Below, piece by piece: positions 35,715-47,881 of a DNA stretch of 64,000 nucleotides. The DNA comes from Oidiodendron maius Zn. Its lineage: Eukaryota; Ascomycota; Leotiomycetes; Myxotrichaceae. The stretch covers positions 3,348,001 through 3,412,000 of the forward strand of contig KN832870.1 of the NCBI GenBank assembly GCA_000827325.1. The letters run 5' to 3'. Position numbers and translations under genes: made by a program. The notes beneath the pieces were generated by a model, which saw only the letters and a list, made by a program, of their open reading frames with translations, searched no databases and was not told the DNA's origin. The number at the start of each line of letters is the position of its first letter. Position 1 is the first letter of the stretch.

Positions 35715-38700
35715 TTAATGCCGCGACGATGTTTGGGGATGGCTCTGATCGGACCCTGCTACGGGCAATGGCTGCTGCTCAGGTTTGCGGCCAGCGGGCC
35801 AGAAATCAATCGCGGCGACAACATCCTCCCCTCGCTCGTCTTCATATGCGTATATGATCTTATTAGACAGTTAGTAAATTCTATATGCCTGGGAAGTTTA
35901 AGTCTTACCTCGCGAGTACTTGTGTGAAGCATCCGAATATTTTTATGTGGTACGATATGGACGGCATTTGTGTCAATATTTCTGATTTCAATGAAGTTGG
36001 TCTCGAATGCCAGGATCCAAGGGTACGACAGGGCGAAGCTTTGTGGCTGCCCTTCCCAGTCAATTCTCCAATCTGGTCTGGCTCGCCATCCATTGCGGTT
36101 GACGAAGAAAGAGAACTCAGAATAATTGAGCAGGAACTCGCCATTGAGGCGCTCAATATGGATTGGTCGGACGTTCTCCTTTCGCGCGACAAAGTCTAAC
36201 GATGTGTCGGCCTGATCAAGGAGTGATTGGGTTTCAAGCGTCTCCAATGACACAACTTCGAATCCCCTAGCACAAGCAACACACAGCTTCGACTTGAGGA
36301 AATGTATTGAGGATGACTCAGTCGGAATGTAGAATTCTTTGAAGGCTTTCAACTCGTCTTGACCGCTGTTAAACATCTTGAATCCCTTCTGTTTCTTTCC
36401 CTTTGACATGGCATCGTTGGGCTCAAAGACCTTAATAGTAGTGGAGAGTGCCGAGGACTTTACGCAGCAGACAAGATGCCTGCCCAAGCATATGCCCGTT
36501 CTGAAGAAACTGCAGTGACTCTGAATTTTCTTCGGTCTCTTCGCGAGTGCCGGTTCATGGGGATTAAGGGCAGAAAGGGGATATGACAGCAGTGATTTCT
36601 GAGATAGGACCAAGAGGAGTTGATACTCCTCTAGAACGTCAATCTGTGTGACATTCGTAGCATCCAAAACCCGAAGCGGCTTGACATTAACATCCTTTGG
36701 TCTACGATCCGAAACAAAGATGCCAGAGTCAGTACCGTAAATCAATTTTCGGCCCCCATCTGTGTTATTATTAGTAAATATTTTCCAACCTTTTAGAATT
36801 GGTTACATACCGAAGGGAGCAACGCAGTTTACTCTGTTAGCTGCTGAGAAGAAATTGTTGTTCAAGATTGATCTGTTGTAAAAGTCTCCGCGCTTCCGAA
36901 GGATAGCTTGTTGGTCCCCAATATGTTCCATCCACTTCTTCCGTGCACCTTGCGTACTGGCGTAAAGTGTGAGTTCATAGCCACCCTTTCCAAGATGTTT
37001 GAAAGTGATCGGGAAATCTTTCTTCGAGCTATCGGTAGTGCTGCTTTTGGCACCTGGAATCAAACTTGACGACGGTCGTTTTGCAATTCCAAGTCTCGGA
37101 ATTACCTCATCCATTTCACGAATGGAAAGTAGCTCTAAGGGAATTGGCCGACGATACACTTTTACCTCCTCTTTTTTACCGACCATCTTGACACGGACCA
37201 AGAGCATGGCATGGTCAAAAAGGTAGGCTTGGATTTCCGAAGGATCATTGGGCGCCTTCTTCAGAGTTCCCTTATAGATCAGTTCACGACCATCATCTGT
37301 CAGTTTCAAGTCCACACGTTCGTTAGGTCGGAATCGGAGTTGCTCATGAAGTCTCTTCAGGTTAAACCTATTTTCAGCCTTCCCTGACTCGGCATTCACT
37401 CTGGTCAAGAGATCGCGAATCATTTTCATGACCTTTGGAATATCCTCCGTATCTTTGTTAGAAGGATCAGTATATTTGAGAACATTTTCCAGCAGCAGTG
37501 GGTATCTCGCAAGTCTTGTCGTTGGCTTAGTTAAGTATCCGTTTAGCTCGAGCTTCCTTGACTCCTTTCGTCTTTCCGTCTCATCCACGAATTTTGCAAA
37601 GTATGGATTCAACGAACGCTCGTTCTCAAATTCAAATTTACCATCCAGCTGATTTGAGCCGTATATGATAAAGGGTTCGAATTGCGGGACAAATTCGAGA
37701 AAGATATCTCCTACGCACTGCACAACAGGATGCTTCCTCTGCCGTTCTGTTAAAGCGTCGGCAAATTTTGAGCTGACGCCATGAATACTGGGCGGGTCAA
37801 TGATATTCGAGAATATCGTCCGGACGATTCTTTCTTTTCGTGATTCCGGAATGGGAGAAGGAGCAGTAGGGTTCGTAGAACGCAACGGGATGATCCAAAA
37901 ATCTCGCAAGTACTCCAGATCCTTGACGAAGTCTCTCTCTGTGTACATGATTTCCGAGATAACTTCCTGACGCTTCTTCTCACGGTCCCCGACGCTATCT
38001 GCAATCTCCTGGGAGACTGTGTTAATCCAAAGCTTCTGCTCATCCGGCTCATCCGCATCGTGCAGGCTCGCCTGAGACTTCTCGCGCCGAAGGCCACCCT
38101 GAGGCTTCAGATTCAATCGAGATTGCTGCTCAAGCCTGCGCGGGCACGCTATCGAGTAGCATAAGTGGTCTCGTGTACAAGTTGGCGAGTAGCACTCGGT
38201 AAGAAGGACGAAGACTCCGTTAACCTGTGGTGCCTCATGTGGTTCATCCATCAGAGTCTCTCGGAATTGGTACATCTCCGTTGTGGAATCTCGTAGTCGG
38301 TGGTCGTAGGTGACATCATGGAAGAACTTTTGGGCATCGAGGGCTCGTCCCAAAAGAAGAGCCAGATTTCTATCTGTGGTGTTTATGATGTGAGAGATAA
38401 CGTCAACTGCTTCGGCTCCACTGAAGGCATTCTTGTATGTCAGGTCGTTCTTCGTCCTATCGCCAACGACAATTTTATCCCTGAAGCAACCTCCCACTCT
38501 GGACAGCAATGCAGGATATACCAGCGGTGATCTTTGCCGTGATCCCTTAGCGCTGCTAATGGACTTGGTGACAGACGGTCGGTGTTGAAGGGCAGTTTGA
38601 TCAGACGCGACCATTGTAGATGCAGAGGACACTGTACTGACTGCATCTCCAACAACAGTTGATGCCATGCTAGTGGTGCGAGTCTGGACAGCTGGGGGGC

Positions 38701-39532
38701 TTCTCGTTCCTGGTATCCCATACCCATTAGGTGCTTCGTGCATCTCAGACGATGAAGTCCTCTTGTCCGGAATCACCCGTCCACTTCCAGTCTGGTATTG
38801 CTGGAGGTGTGTTTGGGAGTAACTAGACATGGACATTGCTCGTTCATCCTGCCGTCCAGGAACAACTCTGCCCTGCTCGGTAATCTGAGAAGATGAAGAA
38901 TGGTATGGACCGGCCCTGAAGGCGTTTGCAGGAGGCTGGTTATATGTTGGCTGTTGCGAGTACATTTGAGGTCTCGCAATACCTGCCATCGATTGAGAAC
39001 GATAAGAATCCGAATTTAACGCTGGATTATGAGCCGGTCCAGGAGCGGGATGGAATCGCTGTTGCGGAGGCACCCTTGTGCCATATGGCGGTTGGGGAGG
39101 CCCTCGAGGATCCACGCGCTGTGGCGAAGGATAGGGTCGCCGGTCTAGCCGGATCTGTTGTGGAAGATATTGCGGTTGGGGTTGCGAGGGGACTTGGCCA
39201 GGGAACGACTGCCGCGGCGGTAGGTTGTAGCCATTCTGCATGCCCCCATTCGGCATATTCCCATTTTGCATATACCCACCATGCTGCGGACGCGGGGGAG
39301 CTTGCCGCGGCATCTGACCCTGCATCATAGATGCTTGTGCGGACATCGTCTGGGTGCGAGGCTGATTCATTTGTGGAGGAGGTGACATGGACGAGGTCAT
39401 AGTCTGAGACCGGCCTGGGGGAGGGGCAGCACCGAAGATGTTGGAGAAGGCGGCATCTCGTTGATAATTTGAAGAGTTTCCGAATCCATCGGGACGGGGT
39501 CCATTAGATCGGCCTTGCTGATAGTCTGCCAT
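35715..39532 (-). CDS. ROM2: Rho1 guanine nucleotide exchange factor, Rom1/Rom2 type
   Basis: Activates the Rho1 GTPase at the plasma membrane in the cell-wall-integrity pathway. Exons are 39532-36811, 36759-35909 and 35858-35715 (introns 51 and 50 nt), giving 1,238 residues. Domain order: a Pro/Gln/Ser-rich disordered N-terminus (to about 325); DEP (about 340-430, VVGDRTKNDLTYKNAFSGAE); RhoGEF/DH (about 530-720, QEVISEIMYTERDFVKDLEY); PH (about 745-880, ELIYKGTLKKAPND); and a CNH domain at the C-terminus beginning NRVNCVAPFDGGRKLIYGTD across the splice. The last exon adds IIYAYEDERGEDVVAAIDFW and a short polar tail. This architecture defines the Rom2 class. An upstream in-frame Met at 39586 is possible. 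Confidence 0.92.
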
Positions 39533-40406
39533 TATATCTGCCAACTTTGATAGGAGGTTAGTCTCTTTCCATGGACTGGTATGCATTCCCTGCGGAGCGG
39601 TTGGGACACCTACGCCTCGAAGCCGAGGGAAACCACCCCGGTCTCAGATGCTGAGATCAGAATAAACCCTTTATCTGTTTGTCGACGCCGACGGGCTCCC
39701 GCCGTGTGTCGACCGTGGCCTCGTGCCCGCCACGGGGGACGATGTTGGAATGGGAGATAGGTCGAGATTGCTGCGATCGAAGGATCCAACAGCGCTCACG
39801 ACCCGCGATATCAATGACGTCTCTCCTCAGGATGAAAAACCAAAGTGAGGCAGTGACATTGGAGGGTAAGGGAAAGAAACGACTAGCAATGATTGATGTT
39901 CGATCGTTGGAAGTGGAGGTATTCAAATCTTGGATTCTTTCGCGATCGCCCGACGTTCAACGATGTGGCTGGGTTTGGTTAGCGTGAGGACATGCTAAAC
40001 CAGACCCGAGAATCCAGATACAGCAACTATGCTATTCTCTGTGTCTTTCTGGGCGACGAAAAGAGAAATAAACATTTCCATACGGATTGCGGTAGGTTTA
40101 ATGAACGTCTCATGGTCTACATATACTTTCTATGCCATACCATCTCTTCTATTCCTTATGATCGTCTTCCGATCTATCGGTAAGGGGTTAAGTCGGGACA
40201 GTGGCTGAGCTAATCACGTGATATACACATCACCTAGCGCTAGCTCTAAGTTAGACAAGCGCCTGAAGCTCCCGTACTAGGGATTTGGGATGTCTTGGGC
40301 CATCACGACGCTCTCAACCTTACCATTGCAACACCTCTGGTACCGGATACTACTACCCCACCAAGTTCCCGCCCGAACTTCTGTTGTACCGCGAGCTGGA
40401 TTCACA
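39533..40406. other. Intergenic between divergent ROM2 and VMA11
   Basis: Holds both promoters. There are short frames only (39679-39987 and its antisense). The VMA11 frame is open upstream to 40290, but that part lacks conservation. No RNA gene is seen. Confidence 0.5.
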
Positions 40407-41153
40407 ATGTCGGAATCAGAGAAGTCGCCGATGTTCGCTCCCTTCTTTGGATTGGTGAGGACATATAGCTACGGTTGCCTGGGCCTTGACTGACTACTCT
40501 TGCAGGCCGGTGTAGCGTTCGCAATGATATTTGGATGTAAGAAAGAGGACTCGACAGCATCTGTATGACAACCGGGTAGCACTGACGATGATACTCAGGT
40601 GCTGGAGCAGCATATGGCACTGCTAAGTCAGGCATTGGAATTGTCGGCACGGGTACTTTTAGACCAGATCTCATCATGAGGGTATATCTAAAAGCGATAG
40701 TCTGCTTGGCTCTGCTAATACTCTGTCCATAGTCACTCATCCCAGTTGTCATGTCTGGTATTCTTGCGGTGTACTCGCTTGTTATCGCAGTCCTAGTCGC
40801 AAATGATATGGGAAGGCCGGGCCAGAACTATAGTTTGTTCAAGTACGTATGCTCGAGGTACCTAACTGGCCTGTGCTAACAAAACGCAGTGGCTTTCTGC
40901 ATCTTGCGTGTGGACTGTCCGTCGGATTAACTGGTCTCGCTGCAGGATACGCGATTGGGATAGTTGGAGATATGGGAGTTCGGTCCTACATGAAGCAGTC
41001 GCGGATCTTTGTTGGCATGGTTCTGATACTTATTTTTGCGGAAGTCTTGGGTCTATATGGGTGAGTCGTGCTGACAGTTGGATTTTCCAGTACCCAGTTA
41101 ACCAGCGTAGCCTTATTATTGGCTTGATTCTGAACACGAAGAGCAGAGGTTAG
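40407..41153 (+). CDS. VMA11: V-type ATPase proteolipid subunit c' (Vma11)
   Basis: Membrane-ring subunit of the vacuolar proton pump. Six exons: 40407-40454, 40506-40536, 40599-40681, 40733-40842, 40890-41060 and 41111-41153, giving 161 residues. There are four transmembrane helices, the c-ring pattern: [59 protein letters not shown]; and [20 protein letters not shown] with the proton-carrying Glu in [40 protein letters not shown] and the end LILNTKSRG match the c' paralogue rather than Vma3, which makes this a fungus-type gene. All introns are 47-62 nt. Confidence 0.9.
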
Positions 41154-42701
41154 GCAAGCCCGATTGTACGACTACATGCAGAACGATGTACGAAGAAGCA
41201 CCGCCATCAGCATTATGTGGTAGGAATGATTGATCTTGTCCGAATAGAGTGGCGGAGGGCATTGCATTGCAGGGAGTTCATGGTGGTGTAGAAAGGCGAA
41301 TGTGGCCGTTTCACATCTAGCAACACTGGAATATATCCTACATTCCGTTCTTGATATAGTTTCCACGATGACGAGATGTATCAGGTACAGTGAGCACATT
41401 GACTAGCGAAAGGCTAAGATTGTGGGGAGACATCGCGCGAGAACCAATTCGGTCATCCAGTCCATAGCCTTGCCTCCTAAGCCTCGGCGACATGTTGTGC
41501 CTGCTTACGGATGCCGGATAGGCCGCATTGATGTTGTTCATATTTGGCAGGCTGAGGAGACACCCGGAAACCCCGTGGATTCCTTCCTTCCTGTTTGCGG
41601 CAGAGGAAGAAGCTATTCATGTGCAGTCTTCCATCGCGCAGGGCGCTAGCGTGACGTAAGAACTTGCATCCTACAGCTTCTCTCTTCGGCGACAAAATCT
41701 CCAGTATTTGCGCTACCGTGATTTAGTGCGATATGTAGGTCATCTGTAGATCACTCTCCGGCATCGACAAGTCTCGTATATCCGCGGAAAGGAGAATGGG
41801 TCATTGCCGGTATTACCTACACAGAACGAAGCCCAGGTATGGTTAAAGCAGTCGGTGCATTAGAATCCTTCTGGTATTCCTAGAGCAGTTATCATTCGCA
41901 TATCCAGCACGCAATAGTGCCACATAGCAGCGAACTCTGTCGGGCTCGATGGCATTGTCCCGAACCGTAATAGCAGTCACCAACTTCAGGTAATTGGTAT
42001 AGAGCTGAACAGCAGGCATCTCACAATCTGGGCATCTACTACAGTGGCCTTCCGCATCAGGCGATGATCCAGCGCGGATCGTCTAGTTTATCTGCTGCGT
42101 AGAACCGGGTGGGCTTTCCATGCTTATGCTTAGACTGCCACTTGTGCTGCCAAAGCACCCTTGAACACTGTCAGCTTGTGCTTGTTCCTCATGTCTGTCA
42201 TCCTGCTTCCGCAAAGGGGACTCGATGTCTCTGAAATAGCACCGTACTCGCACCAATAAACGGGGAATCATTCGCCGTTACAGTGTTGCAGAATGAGTGG
42301 GTGCCGTATCTGACTAGAGCCGGTGGCGCAGGATAGAGTTGCATCCTGGACGCGCCGAGGAAGGTTTGATGCTTGATCCATTATTCCTTTTCACTGCGTT
42401 GCAGCAGAGCACTATCGACAAGGCGTTGGGGCGTGTCTTTGGAGGCGTAGAGGTACTGCTGGGGCCCGGTTCTCCTTGGCTATCCGTTTTGGCCGGGTTC
42501 CTCGCATCGCCAAAATACCACACCCGCCACCATACAACCCCTACGGTCGCATTGGAGGGGCCTTATCAGCATCTGTACGGCCCACCATACGCCGGACGGA
42601 CAACATGACTCTCACCAACGACCAACAGTGATCCTATGGTGTATGCGGTGTCAGCGTGAGGGTTGCACTGCCCTACCGACCCGTTGTGGCATGCCGAGGG
42701 G

Positions 42702-43490
42702 GCCAAGAATCCTCAGAAGGAGCCATCGATGACTTCTGCCAGCACTCTCGTGCCTGTGATTCGCAACGGGGATGGTCTTCCATCATCCTTCCTCTCGACC
42801 TGAATCTCCCGCAGAATTGTCGATCGCCGACCCACCAGTAGACCACCAGACCACCAGACCACCAGACCGGCAGCTGGCTTCTCTTGTGCCGCCTTCCTAT
42901 CACAGCCATCGCACCACTGCCACCTCCAAGCAGTCACCTCCTAATGGTGCGCCCCTCTCGTACTGCCGTGCTCGTCCAAGCCACCGACCCGTCAAGCTTC
43001 GAGCCCCATGCTAAGCTTAAGTTGGGGCGTTCTGGGCATCCATCATAGGCGCTTTAGCGAGACCCCTGAGCAGCCCTGAGCCGCCTTCTTTTCATTTGAC
43101 CACAGCAGCTGTGTTTCAAGCCAGGATCGACCACAAGTGCGGTCCATCGCGCAACCCTGATCAAGCAATTGCAGCGAAGCTGTTGGCCCTTCCAAGCATG
43201 ACCCCTTTCTTGGCCCTAACCTGTGCTTTATCCATTCGCCGAATAGCCATGGCTGTGAAGGAAGCTCAACCTTGGCCTCCTTCTATGCCTGACTAGACCG
43301 ATCTATATCAGACGCATTGTTTATCGCCTAGGATAGCACAGTGGAGGCGATCCTGGACTCCCGGGGATGGAAATCCCAGATCATCGCTCGCAGGAGGCCT
43401 CTGCCTTCCCTCTAGGGTATGGTACCGGCGGCCCCGCCATATCCAACAATTGATAGAAGCCGACAAAGCTTGTGGTTAAAATGTTATAAG
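42702..43490 (+). promoter_or_regulatory. Candidate protease promoter: PacC-like sites and TATA-like box
   Basis: The hexamer GCCARG, the PacC consensus, occurs at 42702-42707 and 43120-43125, and on the minus strand at 43209-43214 and 43271-43276. A TATAAG lies at 43485-43490, about 90 bp before the protease ATG. Acid proteases are often under pH control in fungi, so the sites are plausible, but the hexamer is short and chance hits are expected. Confidence 0.3.
42841..42868. repeat. 8-bp tandem repeat, 3.5 copies
   Basis: The unit GACCACCA is repeated three times and followed by GACC, without error. Confidence 0.9.
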
Positions 43491-43577
43491 AATGCTCACT
43501 CCTCCCCATCCTTTGTTGGTTCTCCAGTCTGCTCACAGTCTCTGAATCCTCAATCCTCGCTCCTCCAATCCACCAAG

Positions 43578-44853
43578 ATGATCTCTCTCACCACCGTGCT
43601 GGCCCTGGCCGTGGCCGCCCAGGCTGCTCCCACTGCCGAGAAGCGTGCCGCCAGCGCCTTCAGCATCCCGGCCGTCCATAACACCCAGCATGTCCGCAAT
43701 GGAACTGCTGCCATGCTCAAGGCTTACAAGAAGTACGGCCTGAAGCCTACCCAGCAGTTCTCTGACTCTTTCATCAACGAGATCACTGCCTCGCGGAAGC
43801 GCCAGGATGGTTCCGCCACCGCCTCCCCAGACCCAAACAACGTTGAGTACCTCGTTCCAGTCTCCATTGGAGGTGAGACTTTGAACTTGGACTTCGATTC
43901 GGGGAGCGCTGACCTGTAAGCCGTACCCCTTCAAGAAGATGCAATGGGAACAAATATGACTAACATAGTCCACCAGCTGGGTGTTTTCTACCCTCCTCAG
44001 TTCCAGCGATCAACAGGGACACAACATCTATGATTCATCCAAGAGCTCTACCTTCCAGGACCAGTCAAGCTCTACGTGGAGCATCCAGTACGCTGACGGA
44101 TCGGGAGCTAGCGGTACCTGCGGCACTGACGATGTCACTGTTGGAGGCACCTCTGTCCAGGGCCAGGTGATCGAGCTCGCTAATCAAGTCTCATCATCCT
44201 TCGTCTCTGGCGCCGGAGACGGACTTCTGGGTCTCGCCTTCAGCAGCATCAACACCGTCCAGCCACAACCTGCTCAGACCTTCTTCGACAACGCCCAGTC
44301 CAGCCTTGACAAGCCACTCTTCGCTGCCTACCTCCCCAAGGACACTGACGGAGCCTATGACTTCGGTGCCACAGACTCCTCCAAGTTCACCGGCAGCCTT
44401 GTCTATACCGATGTCGACAGCAGCAACGGCTTCTGGGAGTACCCGTCCACCTCGTTCAAGGTTGGCTCCACCTCTGGCTCCATGAGCGGCTTCACCGGCA
44501 TCACTGACACCGGGACCACTCTCGTCCTGATGTCCGACACTGCCGTCAGCGCCTACTACAAGCAGGTCTCTAGCGCCTCCAATTCCCAAACCGATGGCGG
44601 CTACGTCTTCGACTGCTCCGAAACCCTCCCGGACATCTCCTTTGCCATCGGTGATAACACGGCCACCATCCCGGGCTCCTTGATCAATTTCTCATCTGCC
44701 TCGGCCTCTGGTACCTGCTTTGGTGGTGTCCAGTCCGTTGGTAGTGGATCCCAGAACATCTACGGTGATGTCTTCCTCAATGCCAACTACGGTGTCTTCG
44801 ACGCTTCGGGGCCTAGCTTCGGGTTTGCCACCTCCACCGGCCCGACCTCGTAA
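43578..44853 (+). CDS. Secreted aspartic endopeptidase (aspergillopepsin-like, family A1)
   Basis: Pepsin-type protease, probably secreted and active at acidic pH. Exons are 43578-43915 and 43977-44853 (61-nt intron), giving 404 residues. The signal peptide is [17 protein letters not shown] propeptide follows, with maturation likely after a dibasic site in SRKRQDG (about residue 78). The two catalytic Asp regions are [12 protein letters not shown], restored across the splice (Ser in place of the more usual Thr), and DTGTTLVLM. The flap region has the conserved Tyr in [29 protein letters not shown] and [15 protein letters not shown] are C-terminal-lobe motifs. The frame is open upstream to 43419, but the signal peptide fixes the start. 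Strong codon bias towards C/G third bases suggests high expression. Confidence 0.92.
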
Positions 44854-45780
44854 ATGATTTTATTGTATTTGGGGCCAGAGAGTTAAAGAGTAAAAGGTGG
44901 CAGGGAGGTGTGATGTTATCACCTCTCGTCGTATTATTACGGCATGTCGAGCGGGCATGTTTGACGAGATTTTGAGACCATTAGGCTAGCCAATATCTAT
45001 TTCATAATTCACCGAAATATATGCATGCACACATACATCCTATTCCTCTCCTAGTCATGCAGCATCACGTACAAACAGAACATTTGGATTTCCAAGGCGG
45101 CTGAGTGATAAGCTGAGAGCTTAATGCGCTGAATCGTCAAATGCAGTCAAAGTTAGAATGCCCAGCGCCAGTGCGCTCGCTTCTGCAGATCCACCTATAT
45201 CCCTGGGCTTTCGATACTCTGCTCTGCCACCCCCTGCACTCTATGCTTTCCTTTTCCCAGTGACATTTCCCCGTGGTAGTGCATAAAAACACCCCTTCAA
45301 ACGCATTCTCCATCCAACTCCCGCAGTACAACATCATTATTCATGTGATTGTAACTCTGTTTGATGGCTGGGGTGGCACGGTTGTAACAATGTCACGGTA
45401 TCCGCAAGGCGCTGTTGTACCTAGTAAGTGGATTCTCGCTGTCACCCGCGAGATTAAAGGGGGATCGGCGGGGACAGAAGCGCCGAGGCTTCGGGATTTC
45501 CCGTTTGGGTTGTGTAGGTTATCACGTGGTGATATTCGCTCGATAACTAAGGCTGAAGGCGGGGAATACGTGAGGAGCACTCAGGGCATCGAAAAAGAAA
45601 GGACGGATCAGTGGGTGAAGATGGTATAGGATGATCAATAGTATATGCCTGCATAGACCGTTGGTTTATTACAAATGGTATCCGTACAGCCGCTCTCTAA
45701 ATTTTGCCGATTTGCCTCTACCTGTTTAGCATTTCTTATGTTTATCCCGGCGCTTAAAACTTAATGTAAAACACAATTAC
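44854..45780. other. Intergenic between convergent genes
   Basis: 3' regions of the protease and the metallophosphatase. A frame at 45273-45629 is low-complexity-free but has no motif and is not called. Nothing else is seen. Confidence 0.5.
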
Positions 45781-47647
45781 CTAACACTGCTGCCCCCAGT
45801 GCCTCTTGATCCAATCGGCCATCAGCTCCGTCAGCGTCTCATTCCCATACGGAGCGATGTCGTGAGCTGTATAGTTCTGCCCGGTAAACTGCATCGCTGA
45901 CAGCACCCACGGCTGGATGAAGTCGGTGAACACCAGATCTACTTTCTCCGGATCGGCGTCTGCGGGGAACGAGCGTGCGCTCTGGATCACGTTAGGCACG
46001 TTGTAGAAGGTTATGGGGGTGTGTAGTGTGTCATCGCCTTCATCGCCTGCGTCGTCTTTTGTGGTGTAGCCCGGAATAAGAGGGGGATCATCATTGTGAA
46101 GAATAAGAGGCGTTTGTGTGCCGCCTGCAGCATGAGGATTATGGGGACCAATGATGTTGGAACGGACAGCCATCTGCTCTGGGGGTGCGAGCTGCGACGC
46201 CTGCAGCCCGGAAGCTTGCAACACCTGGCCGGCGCTATTGAGTAGAGCCTCGACGCGTTTCGCGGCATCGTAAGGGACGTCCTTGAGGGAGACTAATTTG
46301 CTGATGAATGGGGATATAATATATGTTGTGTCTCGCGTAAAGGCCCCCTTGAAGATGTCGAACCGTATGGTCCCGGTGTTGATGATGGCCAAAGTGGGAA
46401 TGTCTTTCCTCTCCGGAATTACAGCAATCTCTGGGATAACTTCAGTCTCCAGCCAGGTGTAAAGGCTGTCATTACTAGGATACGGTGCCCGATTCATCCA
46501 AAGATCCTTTGGCGCACATCCAAAATTGTGATCTAGCTCTAGCGCTTTCCTCGCTTTATAAATTGCGGCCGATGCGTTTATGCCACGCTTAGTGGGGAAA
46601 GTCGACTCATTAAGTCCGGTGTGATAGTGGTATCCAAACAAATTGTTGTCAATATAGCGTCGCTGGAAGGACAAGGAGGCTCGAGGCTCGAGATCGCTGG
46701 CTCCTGCCTTTCCCTTACCTTTAATGCCGTCGATGGACATCCATCCCACTGTCTCCATATATCGACCAGCTTGCAGGCCGTATGATTTTGAGTCATACTT
46801 GTGGTAATCTCGGATATGGCTATGTCCGCCAAAAAACTGTATCGGAGTGTCCCAATTTTGGCTTCTGATCGCTTGGAATATGGCCTTGTATTCCGGTCCG
46901 GGGAGAGTGACATGTCCTGCCACAATGAAGAGGTCTACCTTCTCACGGATTGCTTCCTGGAACCACTTCTCCTTGATAGTCTTACCAACCGGCTGCACCA
47001 CAGTGTTATTTCCGTTTCCCGTGAAGTCGAAAATAAACCCAAATGCGAGCACTCGAATGCCCAGGTTCTTAGTGGTAAATATTCGATATCTCTGAGCCAT
47101 GGGGACCTGCTCTCCAGTCTTTGGGAGTATGTAATCAAGATTAGAGGCTAAATAATTCCCCTTGTAGTTCGGAACCGTTTGCTCGTACTCTCGGTCCGCA
47201 GCATCAGTCTGATAGAGCTCATGGTTGCCAGTGGTAATAACATCTATCTCTTGCTCTCGAAATATATCATAGGTATATTTCCCCTTGGGGGTAGAAGCAT
47301 CATAGATCCCATTTCCCTCGATGCGGTCGCCAGTATCAATAAGAAGGAGGTCTACACCCCTAAAATCTGCCTTCTCGCGCATTCGTGACGCAAACGATAT
47401 ATAGTCTCCCCAATCGGCCGAGTATTGCGGTCTAGGTAACGTTAGGACATTCTAGCAGAACATTCTGGCAAACTTACTCCTGAAGATGTCCTGCAATCCA
47501 TCCGTGGGTGTCTGTCGTCTGCAAGAAGTTGAGCTGACCCCATGGGAGGGGTCTCATGGGAGCTTCAACTGGCTTACGAGCTGACGGCTGTTCAGCTACA
47601 GCCAATGAAGCCAGCAGGCCCAGCCATGCTAGGAATAACCTAGCCAT
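45781..47647 (-). CDS. YHR202W-like calcineurin-type metallophosphatase / 5'-nucleotidase family protein
   Basis: Two-metal phosphoesterase with a 5'-nucleotidase-like C-terminal domain, probably secreted or vacuolar. Exons are 47647-47478 and 47431-45781 (46-nt intron), giving 606 residues. The signal peptide is [20 protein letters not shown]. Metal-binding motifs in order: [37 protein letters not shown] and [10 protein letters not shown], the last with GGHSH typical of nucleotidases. The C-terminal part (about 330-606) has [16 protein letters not shown] and several N-glycosylation sites. Upstream in-frame Met codons exist (for example 47680), but 47647 starts the signal peptide. The gene is divergent from GatA, 234 bp away. 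The yeast homologue has a vacuolar location and no firm substrate. Confidence 0.85.
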
Positions 47648-47881
47648 AAATTTGAAAGGAAGGCAGTGTATCGTATTCATCCGACAGTATGATAGATTGT
47701 GATGGCACAGAAGAATAATCGTTGTTGGGGAGTAATGGATTGCAGCGGCTGACTGGGAGCTATCAGGCGCTTGTTGCGATAAGCAACGCTTATCTGACGC
47801 CGGTCCGCGGATAATTTCCTGGGTCGACGCGAACATCTTAACTTCATCCCGATTTCATCAACACTAATGTGAAAAGTGCCA

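Larger units (their letters stand above)
41154..43577. other. Long intergenic region upstream of the aspartic protease gene
   Basis: 2.4 kb with many short overlapping frames on both strands and none with a recognisable motif. The right part is GC-richer than most intergenic DNA here. It contains an 8-bp tandem repeat and several PacC-like hexamers (see separate entries). It probably includes the protease promoter. I see no RNA gene. Confidence 0.5.

Noticed and set aside
42673-43014. Several overlapping frames on both strands in the GC-richer region
   Set aside because: Open because of GC content and the GACCACCA repeat; no protein character.
45273-45629. 118-codon plus frame between convergent genes
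   Set aside because: No motif or conserved feature; lies in 3' flanking DNA.
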